This document shows, one piece after another, positions 1 through 9,777 of a stretch of DNA of 36,420 nucleotides (the first letter of the stretch is position 1; every line of letters starts with the position of its first letter). The notes beneath the pieces are model-generated. The model was not told the DNA's origin and ran no database searches. It saw only the letters and a list, made by a program, of their open reading frames with translations. This DNA is from Mesorhizobium helmanticense (GTDB lineage Bacteria > Pseudomonadota > Alphaproteobacteria > Rhizobiales > Rhizobiaceae), in the NCBI RefSeq assembly GCF_003034915.1, contig NZ_PZJX01000013.1:1-36420 (forward strand), in the 5' to 3' direction. A program made the translations under genes and the position numbers.

Positions 1-1071
1 AACCAGGTTGCGCAGTCCCGGCACGCAGATCGCCAGCGCCACCAGAGGGGCTGCCTCCGCGACATTCTTGCCCAGCGCGTTGGGGAAGAAATGCAGCACG
101 ATGCCAAGCGCCGCCAGCGCCAGCGTCGAGACCAGGAAAACACCGCCTTCGATGCCGCTCTTGACCGCCAGTCGCGACAGGAGTTCCGGCGCCCGCATCA
201 TGCGCTGCACCAGCATCATCGAGAAGGTGCGGATCGGGATCGCGGTCAGGTCGACCAGCCGCATGATGATGGCATAGATGCCGGCGAGATGCGGCCCGCC
301 GATCGCCAGCACGAGGAGCTTGTCGAATTCCATCTGTAGGTAGAACAGCACCTCGGCGCCGGCCACATAGATGGAATCGGCGAGCCGCCTGAGATAGAGT
401 TCCAGCCTGAGCCGCAGCCGCTGGCGCGGATAGAAGAATGCGAAAGCGATGAGCAGCGAGGCGGCATTGGCACCGATATAATACCAGGACCAGACACCTA
501 TGGTCCGCTGCGCCGCGAGCATGAACAGCACGGCGCCGACCGCTCGCAGGGCTGTCGCCAGGATCGTCAGCAAGGCGGCGCGGCCGAATTTGCCGAGGCC
601 GTTGTTGACGATCAGCGCCACTTCGACCGGCCGCCACAAAAGCGCCTCGGCAAACACGATCGCCGCGAAGACCGACAGCGGCACGGTGCCGGCAAAGAAG
701 ATCAGGTAGACGCCGTAGGAGGCTGCGGCCAGCAGCGGCAGCGATATGACGCCAAGCAGCAGGAAGCCGGCGGTGAAGGTGCCGATCAGATTGGGGCGAA
801 TGGTGGCGGTGCGATAGAGCGCCGAGATGAAGCCGAAGGCCAGGATGCGCGACAGCATCACGCCGGCGGCCGAGGCGGTGGCGAACATGCCGAACTCGGC
901 GATGGACAGCGTGTTGGCCAGCGCGATGAAATAGGCCAGCGAAAACACCAGCCGCCCGCCCGCGCCGCTGATCGCCGAGAGATAGTCGCGAACCAGCCCC
1001 CGTCGTTCGGCCACAAAAGCGCCGATCCGGGCGAGGGGCCGCCTTTGCGGTATGTCACTGGTCTCGGTCAT
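1..1071 (-). CDS. Polysaccharide flippase (Wzx/oligosaccharide flippase family), 3' end outside window
   Basis: The reading frame opens at ATG 1069-1071 and runs without a stop through position 1, giving 357 codons, so the C-terminus is missing. After a basic N-terminus (residues 1-30) the protein is a series of hydrophobic segments separated by short Arg-rich loops, for example around LVFSLAYFIALANTL and TFTAGFLLLGVISLPLLAAA, and the central segment FYLQMEFDKLLVLAIGG. That segment resembles the MATE/MOP-superfamily polysaccharide exporters, which flip undecaprenyl-linked repeat units across the inner membrane. It diverges from a Wzz/GumC-type gene, which fits a surface polysaccharide export role. 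The family call rests on topology and neighbourhood; the exact substrate cannot be read. Confidence is high for a membrane transporter and moderate for a flippase. Confidence 0.75.
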   Translation of the reverse strand, partial: MTETSDIPQRRPLARIGAFVAERRGLVRDYLSAISGAGGRLVFSLAYFIALANTLSIAEFGMFATASAAGVMLSRILAFGFISALYRTATIRPNLIGTFTAGFLLLGVISLPLLAAASYGVYLIFFAGTVPLSVFAAIVFAEALLWRPVEVALIVNNGLGKFGRAALLTILATALRAVGAVLFMLAAQRTIGVWSWYYIGANAASLLIAFAFFYPRQRLRLRLELYLRRLADSIYVAGAEVLFYLQMEFDKLLVLAIGGPHLAGIYAIIMRLVDLTAIPIRTFSMMLVQRMMRAPELLSRLAVKSGIEGGVFLVSTLALAALGIVLHFFPNALGKNVAEAAPLVALAICVPGLRNLV

Positions 1072-1264
1072 GCGTCGCAAAAGCATAGATTGCAAAGCTT
1101 AACGTGCCGTTCGGCAACTTATGGATGTGTCTACAATATCAACAACCACTGCGAGAAATTTTATCCTCTGCCTTTCGAAATTAACCTTTTGTTTCCTATG
1201 CCTGTTTAGCGTGGCTTAACGATTTGCAGCCGCTCCCAAGCCGCCAAGGGCAAGCTCAAAGACA
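1072..1264. promoter_or_regulatory. Divergent intergenic region between flippase and GumC-like gene
   Basis: This 193-bp AT-rich gap separates two divergent surface-polysaccharide genes and must carry both promoters. On the plus strand a possible sigma-70 pair is TTCGGC (1110-1115) and TACAAT (1132-1137) with a 16-bp spacer; the -35 is weak. No clear operator palindrome was seen. No strong Shine-Dalgarno precedes ATG 1265 (AAGGGCAAGCTCAAAGACA lies upstream). Confidence 0.3.
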
Positions 1265-3886
1265 ATGGTCGACAGGGAAAACCGTGAGGACTGGAGGCGC
1301 GAGCGCTCCCTGCTGGCGCTCGGCCGGGCCGTGCGCGGCGAGGACGATGCTTCGCTGGTTTCGATCGGCGATCGTGCGGACCCGTCATGGCGCGAGGATG
1401 CCGCGACACGCCATCAACTCGCCCGCTCGCGCCGCGAGGCGCGACTGAACCCTTTGCTGGCCGCTGACACGACACAATTCGAGGCCGATACCGTTTCGGC
1501 CGCCGAGACTAAGCGTGACGCCGACGAGACTGCCGGAGGCGGCTACACGCATGCCCGGCAGCCGGAAGAGCCGGCCACCACAGCTGTTTCCGAGACCCAC
1601 CGTCCGCCTGCCGCACCTCGATATGTAGGTGAACAGCAACCGCCTTCACGCGACGAAGCTTTCAGACGCGGAACACAAGCGCGGCAGCCGGAACGGCCGG
1701 CCGCCACAGGTGTTTCCGAGTCCCGCCGTCCGCCTGCCGCATCCGAGCCCCGATACGCGGGTAGAGAGCAGCGGCCTTTGCGCGACGATACCGACGCACA
1801 GGAATGGAAGCCGCTGATCGATCCGATGCAGGTCGTGCGCGGTATCGCCAGATCGAAGATGCTGATCGTCGCCACGACGGTACTGGGCACAGCGCTCGGT
1901 GTCGCGATAGCGCTGTCGACGCCGAAGAAATACGAAGCCACCACCGAGCTGATCGTCGACCCTCGCGACCTGAAGCTCACCGATCGCGATCTCACCCAAA
2001 GCGTGGTCGCGTCCGACGCGACACTGGCCATCGTCGAAAACCAGGTCCGCGTGCTCACCTCCGGCACCGTCCTCAACAAGGTCGTCGACAAGCTCAATCT
2101 CGTCAACGATCCGGAGTTCAACGGACAAGGTTCGGGCGGCCTGGGCGTCATGCCGCTCATCCGCTCGGTCCTGTCGCGCAGCGACGGGCCGGGCGCCGAT
2201 GAAGGTCGACGCCGGGCGCTTGCGGTCAGCAATCTGGCAGAAAGCCTTTCGGTCGAGCGCGGCGGCAAGACCTTCGTCATCTCCGTCAGCGCCACCACGC
2301 AAAATGGCGAGAAGTCGGCGCTCATCGCCAACACGATGACGGATGTCTTCCTGCAGACCTTCGGCCAGATCCAGTCCGACACCGCAGGCCGCGCTACCGA
2401 CGAGCTGACGGCCAGGCTCGACGAACTGCGCAAGGGCGTCGAAGTGGCCGAGCGCAAGGTCGAGGATTTCAGGGCGACGCACGATCTGGTCGACGCGCAA
2501 GGCCATTTGATCAGCGACGACGAGATGCTCAAGCTCAACGAGCAGCTTTCCATCGCGCGCGCCCGCACGCTGGAACTCAATGCTCGTGCGGCGTCGGCGC
2601 GTTCGATCGACGTGAACTCGGTTCTGAGCGGCACCTTGCCCGAGGAGATCAACTCCAACACGATGAGCGAACTGCGCTCGCAATATGCGACGCTTAAACA
2701 GGAGGCCGATCGTGCCGCGATCCGGCTCGGACCGCGCCACCCCGAACTCCAGGCGCTCAATGCGCAGCTTGCCGGGTCGCGCGACCGCATCGCCGCCGAA
2801 CTGCGCCGCATCGCTTCCTCGCTGCAGGTCGACCTGAAGCGCGCTGTGCAGCTCGAGCAGGATCTCGCCTCCCGCCTGGCGCAACTGAAGGTCCGCAGCG
2901 GCGACGTCAACAGCGACCTGGTCAGCTTGCGCGAACTGGAGCGCGAAGCCGCCGCCAAGCGCTCCGTCTATGAGCAATATCTTCTGCGCGCCAAGGAAAC
3001 CGGCGAGCAGAAGGACATCAACACCGCCAACATCAACGTGATCTCCAAGGCCTTTGCTCCGCTCGAACCGAACGGCCCCTCGCGCGCCGTGATGGTGCTG
3101 GCTGGGTTGCTGGGAGGGCTTGCCTCCGGCATCGGTCTTGGCGCCATGCGCGGCGCCTATGAGAGCCTGCGCGAAACCGCCAATTCGCGCTCGCGCCGCA
3201 GGGCCGACGAGCGCCCGACACACTTTGAGGACAAGGCATACCAGGCCGCGCCCCCGACAGTTCCGCCGGCCGAGGCCGCTGGCACGCAACGTTCAGGTCC
3301 GGTCGGCGCGCTGCTGTCGGCGGTGCGCAGGATTGTGCCCGGCAAGGCGGCAAGCGAAAAAGGGACATCAAGCGAAGAAACTGCGCGGTCCAAGGATACC
3401 ATCTCCCCCGCTGCCGCCGAGAGCGAGAAGCCAATGGAGGAACATCCCGTCTATCCGTCCCCCTACTACCCGCCCGAGCAGACGGCGTCCGTAGGTCACC
3501 CGCAGCCCCAGCAAGGCGTCTATGCTCCATATCCGCAACAGCCGCCCCTGCCTCATCAGACGATGCCGCAGCAGCAGGCCGTCTATCCAGCCCCGCCCAT
3601 GCAGCCATATGCGCAACCGCCGATGAGCTATCCCTGGCAGATGCAGCCGCCACCGGCCGGCTACTATCCCTATCCGCCGGCCATGATGCCTTATCCAGGG
3701 CAGGTGCCTTATCCGCAGCAGCCCGCGCCGCCAGCCTATCCTCAGGCCCCGCTGGAGGAGACCCGTCACGCTTCGGATGCCGATGAACAGCAAAGCTCGA
3801 TCGACGAAATCCGCGCCAGCCTGCGTGAATTCCGCGAAGCGGTTCGCGAACTCACCGAGAACCGTTCGCGCCGCCGCTATTTCTGA
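1265..3886 (+). CDS. Wzz/GumC/ExoP-type polysaccharide chain-length protein without kinase domain
   Basis: The 873-residue protein has a cytoplasmic N-terminal extension of about 195 residues with a duplicated Pro/Arg-rich segment. A first membrane helix (about 199-219, MLIVATTVLGTALGVAIAL) is followed by a Wzz-type periplasmic start (YEATTELIVDPRDLKL) and a long coiled-coil region (about 370-590). A second helix lies at about 609-631 (VMVLAGLLGGLASGIGLG), preceded by the Pro-containing motif (PLEPNGPSRA) typical of polysaccharide co-polymerases. In ExoP-like proteins a Walker-type tyrosine kinase would follow. Here there is instead a basic linker and a Pro/Gln/Tyr-rich tail (about 720-835), then an amphipathic helix ending RRRYF. 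The protein likely sets chain length or opens export of an exopolysaccharide with the divergent flippase. The family is secure; the role of the tail is unknown. Confidence 0.88.
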   Translation: MVDRENREDWRRERSLLALGRAVRGEDDASLVSIGDRADPSWREDAATRHQLARSRREARLNPLLAADTTQFEADTVSAAETKRDADETAGGGYTHARQPEEPATTAVSETHRPPAAPRYVGEQQPPSRDEAFRRGTQARQPERPAATGVSESRRPPAASEPRYAGREQRPLRDDTDAQEWKPLIDPMQVVRGIARSKMLIVATTVLGTALGVAIALSTPKKYEATTELIVDPRDLKLTDRDLTQSVVASDATLAIVENQVRVLTSGTVLNKVVDKLNLVNDPEFNGQGSGGLGVMPLIRSVLSRSDGPGADEGRRRALAVSNLAESLSVERGGKTFVISVSATTQNGEKSALIANTMTDVFLQTFGQIQSDTAGRATDELTARLDELRKGVEVAERKVEDFRATHDLVDAQGHLISDDEMLKLNEQLSIARARTLELNARAASARSIDVNSVLSGTLPEEINSNTMSELRSQYATLKQEADRAAIRLGPRHPELQALNAQLAGSRDRIAAELRRIASSLQVDLKRAVQLEQDLASRLAQLKVRSGDVNSDLVSLRELEREAAAKRSVYEQYLLRAKETGEQKDINTANINVISKAFAPLEPNGPSRAVMVLAGLLGGLASGIGLGAMRGAYESLRETANSRSRRRADERPTHFEDKAYQAAPPTVPPAEAAGTQRSGPVGALLSAVRRIVPGKAASEKGTSSEETARSKDTISPAAAESEKPMEEHPVYPSPYYPPEQTASVGHPQPQQGVYAPYPQQPPLPHQTMPQQQAVYPAPPMQPYAQPPMSYPWQMQPPPAGYYPYPPAMMPYPGQVPYPQQPAPPAYPQAPLEETRHASDADEQQSSIDEIRASLREFREAVRELTENRSRRRYF
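1553..1774 (+). repeat. Imperfect in-frame direct duplication in the GumC-like N-terminus
   Basis: Two copies of a roughly 90-nt unit begin at 1553 and 1679, a period of 126 nt. They encode related peptides: ARQPEEPATTAVSETHRPPA then RYVGEQQPPSRDE, and ARQPERPAATGVSESRRPPA then RYAGREQRPLRDD. The spacing is a multiple of three, so the frame is kept. It marks a low-complexity, probably disordered cytoplasmic segment that may vary in copy number between strains. Confidence 0.8.
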
Positions 3887-4117
3887 ACCCCGAATAAACA
3901 CCGCCGGTTTCGAGTTAGCGGCATCGGACGGCGCTTTGGCGGGATTGCCCGGTCGATTTTTCGTGAAAATGCCGCGCTGCATGGTACCCAGAAGCTTGCC
4001 CTCGGACCCTGAGAGCAAGCAGGGGCAACGACCTGCATGGGACAAAGATCCGAAGCGCGCCGCATGAATCCTTTTAGACGCGACGTGCTTTGGGCGGAAC
4101 GGTGTTGAAGGTGGTTC

Positions 4118-5017
4118 ATGGCAGAAGTGATTGACGGCAAAAGCGTTGCCGCGGATGTGGTGCGGCGGGTCAAGGAGTTGACCGCCGAACTGGTGGCAAA
4201 GGGCACGGGTAAGCCCGGTCTCGCCGTGGTCATCGTCGGCGAGGATCCGGCGAGCCAGGTCTACGTCGCCTCCAAATCCCGCACCGCCAAGGAATGCGGC
4301 TTTCATTCGCTCCAGCACACGTTGCCGGCCGAAACCTCCGAGCAGGAATTGCTTGCTGTCATCGGTGAACTCAACGCCGATCCGGCCATCAACGGCATCC
4401 TGGTGCAGCTGCCGCTTCCCGGCCATATCGACGCCGGCAAGGTCATCCAGACCATCGCACCGGAAAAGGACGTCGACGGCTTCCATTTCATCAATGTCGG
4501 CAAGCTCGGCACCGGTGAGCTCGAGACCGCCTTTGTTCCCTGCACGCCGGCCGGCTCGATGCTTTTGATCGAGCGGGTGCGCGGCAAGGATTTGTCCGGC
4601 CTCAACGCCGTCGTCGTCGGCCGCTCCAACATCGTCGGCAAGCCGATGGCCAACCTTCTGCTTGCCGCCAACTGCACCGTCACCATCGCGCACAGCCGTA
4701 CCAGGGATTTGCCGGCGCTCGCCCGCACCGCCGACATCCTGGTGGCCGCTGTTGGGCGCCCGGAAATGGTCAAGGGCGACTGGGTCAAGCCGGGCGCCAC
4801 CGTCATCGATGTCGGTATCAACCGCATCGCGGCGCCCGAAAGAGGTGAGGGCAAGACCCGCCTCGTCGGCGACGTCGCCTATGCCGAGGCGGCGAAGACA
4901 GCCGGCGCCATCACGCCAGTGCCGGGCGGCGTCGGGCCGATGACCATTGCCATGCTGATGGCCAACACGCTAGCTTCCGCCTATCTCGCGGCCGGATTGA
5001 AACGGCCGTCGTTCTAG
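4118..5017 (+). CDS. folD: Bifunctional methylenetetrahydrofolate dehydrogenase/methenyltetrahydrofolate cyclohydrolase
   Basis: The 299-residue protein interconverts 5,10-methylene-THF, methenyl-THF and 10-formyl-THF using NADP in the cytoplasm. Diagnostic motifs are present in order: [15 protein letters not shown] with Tyr49 and catalytic Lys53, [33 protein letters not shown], the Rossmann segment [17 protein letters not shown], and the C-terminal [18 protein letters not shown]. Length matches the family. ATG 4118 follows GAAGGTGGTTC. The gene stands 231 bp after the GumC-like gene, in a gap where I see no gene. It is followed after 33 nt, in the same frame, by a GlxA-type regulator, so the two may be co-transcribed. 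Confidence 0.97.
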   Translation: MAEVIDGKSVAADVVRRVKELTAELVAKGTGKPGLAVVIVGEDPASQVYVASKSRTAKECGFHSLQHTLPAETSEQELLAVIGELNADPAINGILVQLPLPGHIDAGKVIQTIAPEKDVDGFHFINVGKLGTGELETAFVPCTPAGSMLLIERVRGKDLSGLNAVVVGRSNIVGKPMANLLLAANCTVTIAHSRTRDLPALARTADILVAAVGRPEMVKGDWVKPGATVIDVGINRIAAPERGEGKTRLVGDVAYAEAAKTAGAITPVPGGVGPMTIAMLMANTLASAYLAAGLKRPSF

Positions 5018-5050
5018 TTCATCGGGTCCGAACCCTGGAAAGTCGCAGCT

Positions 5051-6049
5051 TTGCCGAATCTCACCGCTCCTGTTGAACGGCCGGTCACGAATGATCCCGT
5101 TCAAGGCGGGCGGCAATTCGCGTTCCTGCTGGTCGACAAGTTTTCCATGTTCTCGCTGGCCGCGGCGATCGACACGTTCCGCTCGGCCAACCGGCTGCTC
5201 GGCCGCGACTTCTATGGCTGGACGACGGTGTCGGCCGACGGCGACGCCGTCATGGCCTCCAACGGCCTGCCGCTCAAGATCGACTATGCCGTCGCCGACC
5301 TGCCGCCGGTCGATATCCTTTTCGTCTCGGTCGGGCTGACGACGGAATTCCCAGGCAAGAGCAAGGTGCTGGCGGCGCTGCGCAGCTGGGGCCGGCGCGG
5401 CAACGCGCTCGGCGCGCTGTCGGTCGGCTCCTACCTGCTTGCCGAAGCGGGCCAACTCGATGGCTATCGCTGCACCATCCATTGGGAGAACCGCGCCGGG
5501 TTCGTCGAGCGCTTCCCCGACATCAACTGCACCGGCAATGTCTTCGAGATCGACCGCAAGCGCTACACCTGCGCCGGCGGCACCACCTCGATCGACCTCA
5601 TGCTGGAGATCGTGCGCGGCGATTTCGGCTCCAACCTCGCCAATGGCGTCGCCAACCAGTTCCAGCATGAGCGCATCCGCTCCGCCGGCGACCGACAGCG
5701 CGTCGGGCCGGAGCGCGACCTGACCGGCAAATCTGAGAAGCTCCGGCGCATTGTCGAACTGATGGCCGACCATCTCGACGAGCCACTGTCGGCGGTGCAA
5801 CTCGCCAAATCGGCGGGCCTGTCGGTGCGCCAGGTCGAGCGCCTGTTCCTGCGCCATCTCAGCGTGACGCCCGGCCGCTATTACATGCGTCTGAGGCTCG
5901 AGCGGGCGCGCGAACTGCTGCGCCAGACCAACATGCCGATCCTCGACGTGGCGATTGCCACCGGCTTCACCTCGCACTCCTATTTTGCCCAGAGCTACCG
6001 GCTGCAGTTCGGCCGTCCGCCTTCCGAGGAGCGGCGCACGACATACTGA
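5051..6049 (+). CDS. GlxA-family (DJ-1/PfpI plus AraC HTH) transcriptional regulator
   Basis: The 332-residue protein has an N-terminal DJ-1/PfpI-like class I glutaminase amidotransferase domain (about 22-200) and a C-terminal AraC HTH (about 235-330; SVRQVERLFLRHLSVTPGRY, ATGFTSHSYFAQSYRLQFG). The segments YRCTIHWENRAGF, FEIDRKRYTCAGGT and HERIR resemble the GbdR/CdhR/ArgR branch, which senses betaines, carnitine or arginine. The usual nucleophile region reads GALSVGSYLLA with Ser instead of Cys, as expected for a sensor rather than an enzyme. The start is TTG 5051: no ATG or GTG lies between the folD stop and this codon, and the next in-frame ATG would cut into the first domain. Coupling to folD suggests a one-carbon or N-methyl amino acid signal; the ligand is inference. 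Confidence 0.88.
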   Translation: MPNLTAPVERPVTNDPVQGGRQFAFLLVDKFSMFSLAAAIDTFRSANRLLGRDFYGWTTVSADGDAVMASNGLPLKIDYAVADLPPVDILFVSVGLTTEFPGKSKVLAALRSWGRRGNALGALSVGSYLLAEAGQLDGYRCTIHWENRAGFVERFPDINCTGNVFEIDRKRYTCAGGTTSIDLMLEIVRGDFGSNLANGVANQFQHERIRSAGDRQRVGPERDLTGKSEKLRRIVELMADHLDEPLSAVQLAKSAGLSVRQVERLFLRHLSVTPGRYYMRLRLERARELLRQTNMPILDVAIATGFTSHSYFAQSYRLQFGRPPSEERRTTY

Positions 6050-6205
6050 GCGGATTGCTCGGGCCGAGGCAGCCGATTTTCCCGCTGCGTCTGGGCCATA
6101 CCCGCATCCGGGCTTGTGTCCTGACGCCGCGTCAAATAGCTTTCGCCGGCGGAGCAGGGTGTGCTGGCGATCAGCAGACCTTGGGGGCTTACTCAGGAGA
6201 TTTTC

Positions 6206-7870
6206 ATGGTGGGACTTGCGCGGAGCGTCGCTGCGGCGGCCTTCCTGCTGTGGATGACGACGCTTGGCCTTGCCGCCGATCGTGTCATCGTCATTCTCGA
6301 TGCCTCCGGCTCCATGTGGGCGCAGATCGACGGCAAGCCCAAGCTCGAAATCGCCCGCGAGTCCCTCAGAGCCGCGCTGCAGTCCATTCCGACCGACAGG
6401 GAGATCGGCTTCATGGCCTATGGCCATCGCGAGAAGGCCGGTTGCGAGGACATCGAACTCATCGTGCCGCCACAGGCCGGTTCTGCCGGCGCCATCTCCA
6501 CCGCCGCCGACAGCCTGAAATTTCTCGGCAAGACGCCGCTGACCGCGGCCGTCAAGCAAGCGGCCGAAGCGTTGAAATACACCGAGGACAGGGCCACCGT
6601 CGTGCTCATCACCGACGGGCTCGAAACCTGTGGCGGCGATCCTTGCGCGCTTGGCAAGGAACTGAAGGCTGCCGGCATCGATTTCACCGCGGATGTCGTC
6701 GGCTTCGGCCTGACCGCCGAAGAGGGCAAGCAGGTCGCCTGCCTCGCCGAAAACACCGGCGGCAAATACATCCAGGCCTCGGACGAGAAGGCGCTGCAGG
6801 ATGCGCTGGCCGAAACCGTCGCGGCGCCGGCGCCCGAACCCGCGCCTGCGCCGCAACCTGCACCTGAACCGGCGCCCGAGCCGGCAAAGCCGGAATTCAA
6901 TTTCACCCCGACCGTGGTGCTGGCCGAGGGCGGTGATCCGCTTACCGACGGCAATGCCTGGGAAATCTACAAGGCAATGGCCGACGGCACGCGGGGCGAT
7001 TCAGTGGCCACTGAATACGGGGCCTACAAGGGCAATCTCGAACCGGGCGACTACATCGTCGTCGCGCGCATCGGCGAGGCCAAGACCGAACAGAAGATCA
7101 AGATCGAGGCGGGCCAGGTCTACAAGCCCCTCTTCACGCTGAATGCCGGCACGTTGATCATTCATCCGCGTCCGAGCGAAGGAGCCGATGTGGCCGATGG
7201 CGCGGCTGTCGTGATCGCCTACCCGGGCGCTGATATGCCCGCGACTTACTATGGCGACACGAAAGTCGTGCTGCCGGCCGGCGACGAGAAGGTGACCGTC
7301 ACGATCGGGCAGGGTGTGGCGACCGAAACGATCCCGCTCGCTGCCGGCAGGGTCATCGACAAGGACATCATCGTTGGCGTTGGGCATGTGGTAGCCAATG
7401 CCTACTATACGGCCGGCGGCGACAAGGCCGACGGCTCTGGCATCGGCTTCAAGGTGCTCAAGGCGAAAAAGAAGATCGACGGCACGCGCGAAGAGGTAAC
7501 CTATGCCTATGGCCCCGACAGCAAGTTCGATCTGCCGCCGGACGACTATGTGATGGTCGCTACCGTCGACCTCGCCGTCGTCGAGCAGCCGTTCAGTGTC
7601 AAGGTCGGCGAGCATCAGGATATGAAGATCGCCATGAACGCCGGCGTGTTGGCGATCACTGCGCCCGGAACCTCGAAGATCGAGATTTTCGAGGCAAGAA
7701 AGGACATCAACGGCAACCGCAAATCGCTCGGCTACGCCTATGACGAGAAATACCAGGCGGCGCTGCCGGCCGGCGACTACGTCGTCGTCTCCGAGAAATC
7801 GGACAACAGCCGCAAGGAAGGCACCGTGACGGTCAAGGCCGGCGAGAGAGCCGAACTGACGGTTCAATAG
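6206..7870 (+). CDS. Exported von Willebrand factor A domain protein
   Basis: I chose ATG 6206 because it follows CAGGAGATTTTC, a good Shine-Dalgarno, and begins a signal peptide (VGLARSVAAAAFLLWMTTLG, probable cleavage after GLAA). This gives 554 residues; a longer frame from 6161 would bury the signal peptide. The VWA domain (about 27-205) keeps the MIDAS metal site: DASGSM at 32-37, the Thr in GKTPLTAA and the Asp in LITDGLET. A Pro/Ala/Glu linker (about 212-232) follows, then several beta-rich repeats with the theme PAGDYVV or PPDDYVM followed by a KAGE or EAGQ turn, which resemble carboxypeptidase-regulatory-like modules. It is probably periplasmic or secreted and binds a protein partner. 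A weak promoter (TTGTGT 6114, TAGCTT 6137) lies upstream. Partner and substrate are unknown. Confidence 0.85.
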   Translation: MVGLARSVAAAAFLLWMTTLGLAADRVIVILDASGSMWAQIDGKPKLEIARESLRAALQSIPTDREIGFMAYGHREKAGCEDIELIVPPQAGSAGAISTAADSLKFLGKTPLTAAVKQAAEALKYTEDRATVVLITDGLETCGGDPCALGKELKAAGIDFTADVVGFGLTAEEGKQVACLAENTGGKYIQASDEKALQDALAETVAAPAPEPAPAPQPAPEPAPEPAKPEFNFTPTVVLAEGGDPLTDGNAWEIYKAMADGTRGDSVATEYGAYKGNLEPGDYIVVARIGEAKTEQKIKIEAGQVYKPLFTLNAGTLIIHPRPSEGADVADGAAVVIAYPGADMPATYYGDTKVVLPAGDEKVTVTIGQGVATETIPLAAGRVIDKDIIVGVGHVVANAYYTAGGDKADGSGIGFKVLKAKKKIDGTREEVTYAYGPDSKFDLPPDDYVMVATVDLAVVEQPFSVKVGEHQDMKIAMNAGVLAITAPGTSKIEIFEARKDINGNRKSLGYAYDEKYQAALPAGDYVVVSEKSDNSRKEGTVTVKAGERAELTVQ

Positions 7871-7882
7871 GTTTCGCAGGCA

Positions 7883-7919
7883 ATGAAAAAGGGGCGGCCA
7901 TGAGCTGCTCCTTTTTCAT
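7883..7919. terminator. Bidirectional hairpin terminator between VWA gene and edd
   Basis: The arms 7883-7898 (ATGAAAAAGGGGCGGC) and 7904-7919 (GCTGCTCCTTTTTCAT) pair over 16 positions, with G-T or A-C type mismatches at two, around a 5-nt loop. The stem carries its own A-run and T-run, so it can act in both directions. The edd stop codon (7916-7918) lies inside the right arm. Confidence 0.88.
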
Positions 7920-9760
7920 GACGGGACAAATGTCGCCACGTCGTTCCCGAATGCGCTGGCGCCATGGTCGGCGCGGCCTACCAATTGCCGGAACCCGGCG
8001 AAAAGCTCGCGGCCAAAGCCGAATTCGTTGCCGATGAGGTCGGCATCCGCCGTCCGGCGCAGCGCGAAATCCGCCGCCGGCACCAGCACCTCCAGCGTTC
8101 CCGCCTCGGCGTCCAGCCTGATGACGTCGCCATCATGGATCCGGGCGATCGGTCCGTCCTCGACCGCTTCCGGCGTCACATGGATCGCCGCCGGCACCTT
8201 GCCGGAGGCGCCCGACATGCGCCCGTCGGTCAGCAGCGCCACATGCTGGCCGCGATCCTGCAGGATGCCGAGCACGGTGGTCAGCTTGTGCAGTTCCGGC
8301 ATGCCGTTGGCTTTCGGCCCCTGGAAGCGGATGACGGCGATGAAATCGCCGGTCAGCGAACCGGCCTTGAACGCCTCGTTCAGCCCTTGCTGGCTGTCGA
8401 ACACCTTGGCCGGCGCCTCGATGATGCGCCGCTCCGGCTTCACGGCGGAAGTCTTGATGACGGCGTGGCCGAGATTGCCGGAGAGCATTTTCAGTCCGCC
8501 TGTCGGCTGGAATGCCTTCTTGAACGGCGCCAGCACCTTCTCGTCGCCGCTTTCGCGAGGGGCGGCCTCGCGCACCACGCTGCCGTCGGCGCCCAGCCTG
8601 GCCTCGACCGCATAGGGCCGCAAGCCTTCGCCCCACACCGTCTGCACGTCCTCATGCAGGATGCCTTCGTCGAGCAGTTCGCGGATCAGGAAGCCGAGCC
8701 CGCCCGCGGCGTGGAAATGGTTCACGTCGGCAAGGCCGTTGGGATAGACCCGGGCCAGCAGCGGCACGGCTTCCGACAGGTCCGAAATATCCTGCCAGTT
8801 AATGGCGATGCCCGCCGCCGCCGCCATGGCGACCAGATGGATGGTGTGATTGGTCGAGCCGCCGGTGGCATGCAGGCCGACAATGCCGTTGACGATCGAG
8901 CGCTCGTCGATCATCCGCCCGGCCGGCGTGTAGGCATTGCCCAGCGCGGTGATCGCCAGCGCTCGCTTCGTCGCTTCGCGGGTCAAGGCGTCGCGCAGCG
9001 GCGTGCCGGGGTTGACGAAGGAGGCGCCAGGGGTGTGCAGGCCCATGATCTCCATCAGCATCTGGTTGGAGTTGGCGGTGCCGTAGAAGGTGCAGGTTCC
9101 CGGCCCGTGATAGGATTTGGACTCGGCCTCGAGCAGTTCGGCGCGGCCTGCCTTGCCTTCGGCATAGAGCTGGCGGACCTTGGCCTTTTCATCATTGGGC
9201 AGGCCCGTCGTCATCGGCCCGGCCGGGATGAACACCGCCGGCAAATGTCCAAAGGTGAGTGCGGCGATCACCAGCCCCGGCACGATCTTGTCGCAGACGC
9301 CGAGATAGACGGCGGCGTCGAACATGTTGTGCGACAGGCCGATTGCCGCGGCCATGGCGATCACGTCACGCGAAAACAGCGACAGTTCCATGCCGGGCTG
9401 GCCCTGGGTGACGCCATCGCACATCGCCGGCACGCCGCCGGCCACCTGGGCAATGCCGCCGGCCTCGCGCGCCGCGTCCTTGATCAATGCCGGAAATGTC
9501 TCGAACGGCTGATGTGCCGACAGCATGTCGTTGTAGGAGGTGATGATGCCGAGGTTCGGCACGCGGTCGCCGCCCAGCGCCACCTTTTCAGAAGGGCTGC
9601 AGACCGCGAAGCCATGCGCGAGGTTGCCGCAGGAAAGCACGGCCCGGTTGGCGGTGCGGTTCGACGCCTCTGCGATGCGGCCGAGATAGGCCTCGCGGCC
9701 TGGTCTGGAACGTTGGCGGATGCGCTCGGTGATGGCTTCGATATCGCGTCTTGCGGCCAT
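7916..9760 (-). CDS. edd: Phosphogluconate dehydratase
   Basis: The 614-residue enzyme dehydrates 6-phosphogluconate to 2-keto-3-deoxy-6-phosphogluconate, the committing step of the Entner-Doudoroff pathway. It belongs to the IlvD/Edd iron-sulfur dehydratases: [12 protein letters not shown] near residue 44, [12 protein letters not shown] near 75, [20 protein letters not shown] near 107, [28 protein letters not shown] and the C-terminal [20 protein letters not shown] are all present. The three expected cluster cysteines are visible. ATG 9760 follows GAAAGGACC. It is the third gene of a zwf-pgl-edd operon, which separates it from IlvD. I see no eda gene in the window, so the aldolase must be encoded elsewhere. 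Confidence 0.97.
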   Translation of the reverse strand: MAARRDIEAITERIRQRSRPGREAYLGRIAEASNRTANRAVLSCGNLAHGFAVCSPSEKVALGGDRVPNLGIITSYNDMLSAHQPFETFPALIKDAAREAGGIAQVAGGVPAMCDGVTQGQPGMELSLFSRDVIAMAAAIGLSHNMFDAAVYLGVCDKIVPGLVIAALTFGHLPAVFIPAGPMTTGLPNDEKAKVRQLYAEGKAGRAELLEAESKSYHGPGTCTFYGTANSNQMLMEIMGLHTPGASFVNPGTPLRDALTREATKRALAITALGNAYTPAGRMIDERSIVNGIVGLHATGGSTNHTIHLVAMAAAAGIAINWQDISDLSEAVPLLARVYPNGLADVNHFHAAGGLGFLIRELLDEGILHEDVQTVWGEGLRPYAVEARLGADGSVVREAAPRESGDEKVLAPFKKAFQPTGGLKMLSGNLGHAVIKTSAVKPERRIIEAPAKVFDSQQGLNEAFKAGSLTGDFIAVIRFQGPKANGMPELHKLTTVLGILQDRGQHVALLTDGRMSGASGKVPAAIHVTPEAVEDGPIARIHDGDVIRLDAEAGTLEVLVPAADFALRRTADADLIGNEFGFGRELFAGFRQLVGRADHGASAFGNDVATFVPS

Positions 9761-9777
9761 GGCGGTCGGTCCTTTCG

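Noticed and set aside
1646..3289. 547-codon open frame on the minus strand opposite the GumC-like gene
   Set aside because: No recognisable domain, and the plus-strand frame has membrane helices and a Wzz start in the right order.
7916..9760. Dihydroxy-acid dehydratase (IlvD) as an alternative for edd
   Set aside because: The gene is the third member of a zwf-pgl-edd unit and its length and N-terminal SCGNLAHGF region fit Edd.
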